Shown piece by piece: positions 5,598 through 7,350 of a DNA stretch of 7,350 nt (positions are counted from its first letter, which is position 1; each line of letters begins with the position of its first letter). The translations under genes and the position numbers were made by a program. The notes beneath the pieces were generated by a model. That model saw only the letters and a program-made list of their open reading frames with translations, did not search any database and was not told the origin of the DNA. Origin of the DNA: Thiobacter sp964445085. Lineage in GTDB: Bacteria > Pseudomonadota > Gammaproteobacteria > Burkholderiales > Thiobacteraceae. The stretch covers positions 1 through 7,350 of the forward strand of contig CAYUJV010000138.1 in NCBI GenBank assembly GCA_964445085.1, given 5' to 3'.

Positions 5598-5627
5598 AGT
5601 CTAGCAACAGGGAATCCGATCCGACAA
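5598..5627 (-). promoter_or_regulatory. Candidate promoter of the metal operon
   Basis: Reading leftward, TTGTCG (plus 5622-5627) and TAGACT (plus 5598-5603) are separated by 18 bases. Each matches its sigma-70 consensus at four of six positions, and TGC directly before TAGACT makes an extended -10. Transcription would start near 5590, leaving a leader of about 45 bases before the first operon gene. I see no convincing CueR or CopR box in the spacer, so the metal regulator is not identified. Confidence 0.45.
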
Positions 5628-5679
5628 GCCGATAAAAGTTCGTGGCGGCGGGCAGGCCGGGTGCATTAGCAAATTCTTC

Positions 5680-5708
5680 TAGACTTATGCGCGATATGTG
5701 CGTACCAT
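5680..5708 (+). promoter_or_regulatory. Weak candidate promoter for the DEAD-box helicase gene
   Basis: TAGACT (5680-5685) and TACCAT (5703-5708) are separated by 17 bases, each matching the sigma-70 consensus at four of six positions. If used, transcription would start near 5715 and the helicase mRNA would carry a leader of about 275 bases, as is common for cold-induced helicase genes. Nothing better was found closer to the start codon, but the match is modest. Confidence 0.3.
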
Positions 5709-5723
5709 GCGCAACCTTGTGCA
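5708..5723. promoter_or_regulatory. 16-bp near-perfect palindrome, possible operator
   Basis: TGCGCAACCTTGTGCA is a palindrome with one mismatched pair (TGCGCAA against TTGTGCA around CC). It overlaps the end of the candidate helicase promoter. An ATGCGC at 5707-5712 within it repeats the ATGCGC at 5687-5692 exactly 20 bases away, about two helical turns, which would suit binding of a dimeric regulator. No known family site was recognised. Confidence 0.3.
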
Positions 5724-5989
5724 GTGACCGGCCTTCCGGCCGCGAGACCGCACGATCCATCGTCCCCGACCCCCTGCCCCGTGCGAAACCCTCACGGCGG
5801 CGACGCAAGACCCGGTTGGCGCCGATGTAAAGACGCTGATCGCTTTGCCTTTCTCCTCATCGATCCCTGACTGATCGACCCGGGCCTCGCGATTGTTCTG
5901 GCCTGGGCCCGTGGCATTCACGGCATGGCCTCACCCGTGGCGCGCCGCGCTCTCACGAGCCGTCCCGTCCCAACCTTGAAGGTAACTGA
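5716..5989 (+). other. Probable structured 5' leader of the helicase gene
   Basis: This stretch carries no convincing gene. It holds several small inverted repeats: CGGCC/GGCCG around TTCC (5729-5742), CCGTG/CACGG (5779-5783 with 5793-5797), TCGATC/GATCGA (5860-5865 with 5873-5878) and a second CCGTG/CACGG (5909-5913 with 5919-5923). The ribosome-binding site GAAGG (5978-5982) lies inside the palindrome ACCTTGAAGGT (5973-5983). CAACCTTG occurs at 5971-5978 and also near the putative transcript start at 5712-5719. This suggests a leader that may fold and mask the ribosome-binding site; no known riboswitch was recognised. Confidence 0.35.

Positions 5990-7350
<1,361 letters not shown>

Noticed and set aside
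5548..5808. Possible 86-residue minus-strand gene just ahead of the operon's first gene
   Set aside because: Its stop is only three bases from the next ATG, which hinted at coupling. But it runs through the candidate operon promoter, begins with an Arg-rich unrecognisable segment, and no ribosome-binding site or domain was seen.
5642..5830. Possible 62-residue plus-strand gene in the divergent region
   Set aside because: It has a GTG start without a ribosome-binding site, an Arg/Pro-rich product without features, and it overlaps hairpins and promoter-like sites.
5776..5850. Resemblance of GACGCAAG and GCGAAACC to parts of the c-di-GMP-I riboswitch
   Set aside because: The rest of the conserved core and the order of the paired elements do not fit, and no tetraloop-receptor arrangement could be drawn.

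Overview
The window is GC-rich DNA with very strong third-position GC bias, which is why long spurious reading frames lie antisense to every real gene. The protein types suggest a Gram-negative proteobacterium with an outer membrane: an outer-membrane efflux lipoprotein, a Tat-exported copper oxidase, CusF-, Spy/CpxP- and CzcI-like periplasmic proteins, and an RhlE-like helicase. A betaproteobacterium (Rhodocyclales or a relative) is my best guess; this is inference from protein flavour and base composition, not a proven placement.

Layout. (1) At the left edge, on the minus strand, is the 5' part of a histidine-phosphotransfer (Hpt) gene (1-289) with its own candidate promoter. (2) Positions 376-5544, all on the minus strand, form what looks like one seven-gene metal (most likely copper) operon. 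In transcription order it encodes a small Cys/His/Met-rich exported protein (5544-5155), a TolC/CusC-type outer-membrane lipoprotein (5065-3662), a Tat-exported multicopper oxidase (3639-2269), a CusF-like periplasmic copper protein (2222-1890), a Spy/CpxP-like protein with a Gly-Tyr-Pro-Met repeat (1754-1122), a one-helix SHOCT protein (1045-809) and an HMA-like protein without the usual CxxC (792-430). A strong intrinsic terminator follows at 406-376. (3) Positions 5545-5989 are a divergent intergenic region with a candidate promoter for the operon, a weaker candidate promoter for the plus strand, palindromes and small hairpins. (4) Positions 5990-7350, plus strand, hold an RhlE-like DEAD-box RNA helicase running off the right edge.

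How the genes may work together. Nearly every operon product appears to act outside the cytoplasm. The oxidase can convert Cu(I) to less toxic Cu(II); the CusF-like protein, the Met-rich repeat protein and the Cys/His/Met-rich protein can bind copper; the outer-membrane channel can give an exit route. The inner-membrane pump (CusBA or a P-type ATPase) and a metal regulator are not in the window, so the set reads as a periplasmic copper oxidation and buffering module that relies on a pump and sensor elsewhere. The oxidase appears to be the short two-domain type, and several small members are unusual variants of their families. I saw no rRNA, tRNA, CRISPR array, insertion sequence or phage gene.
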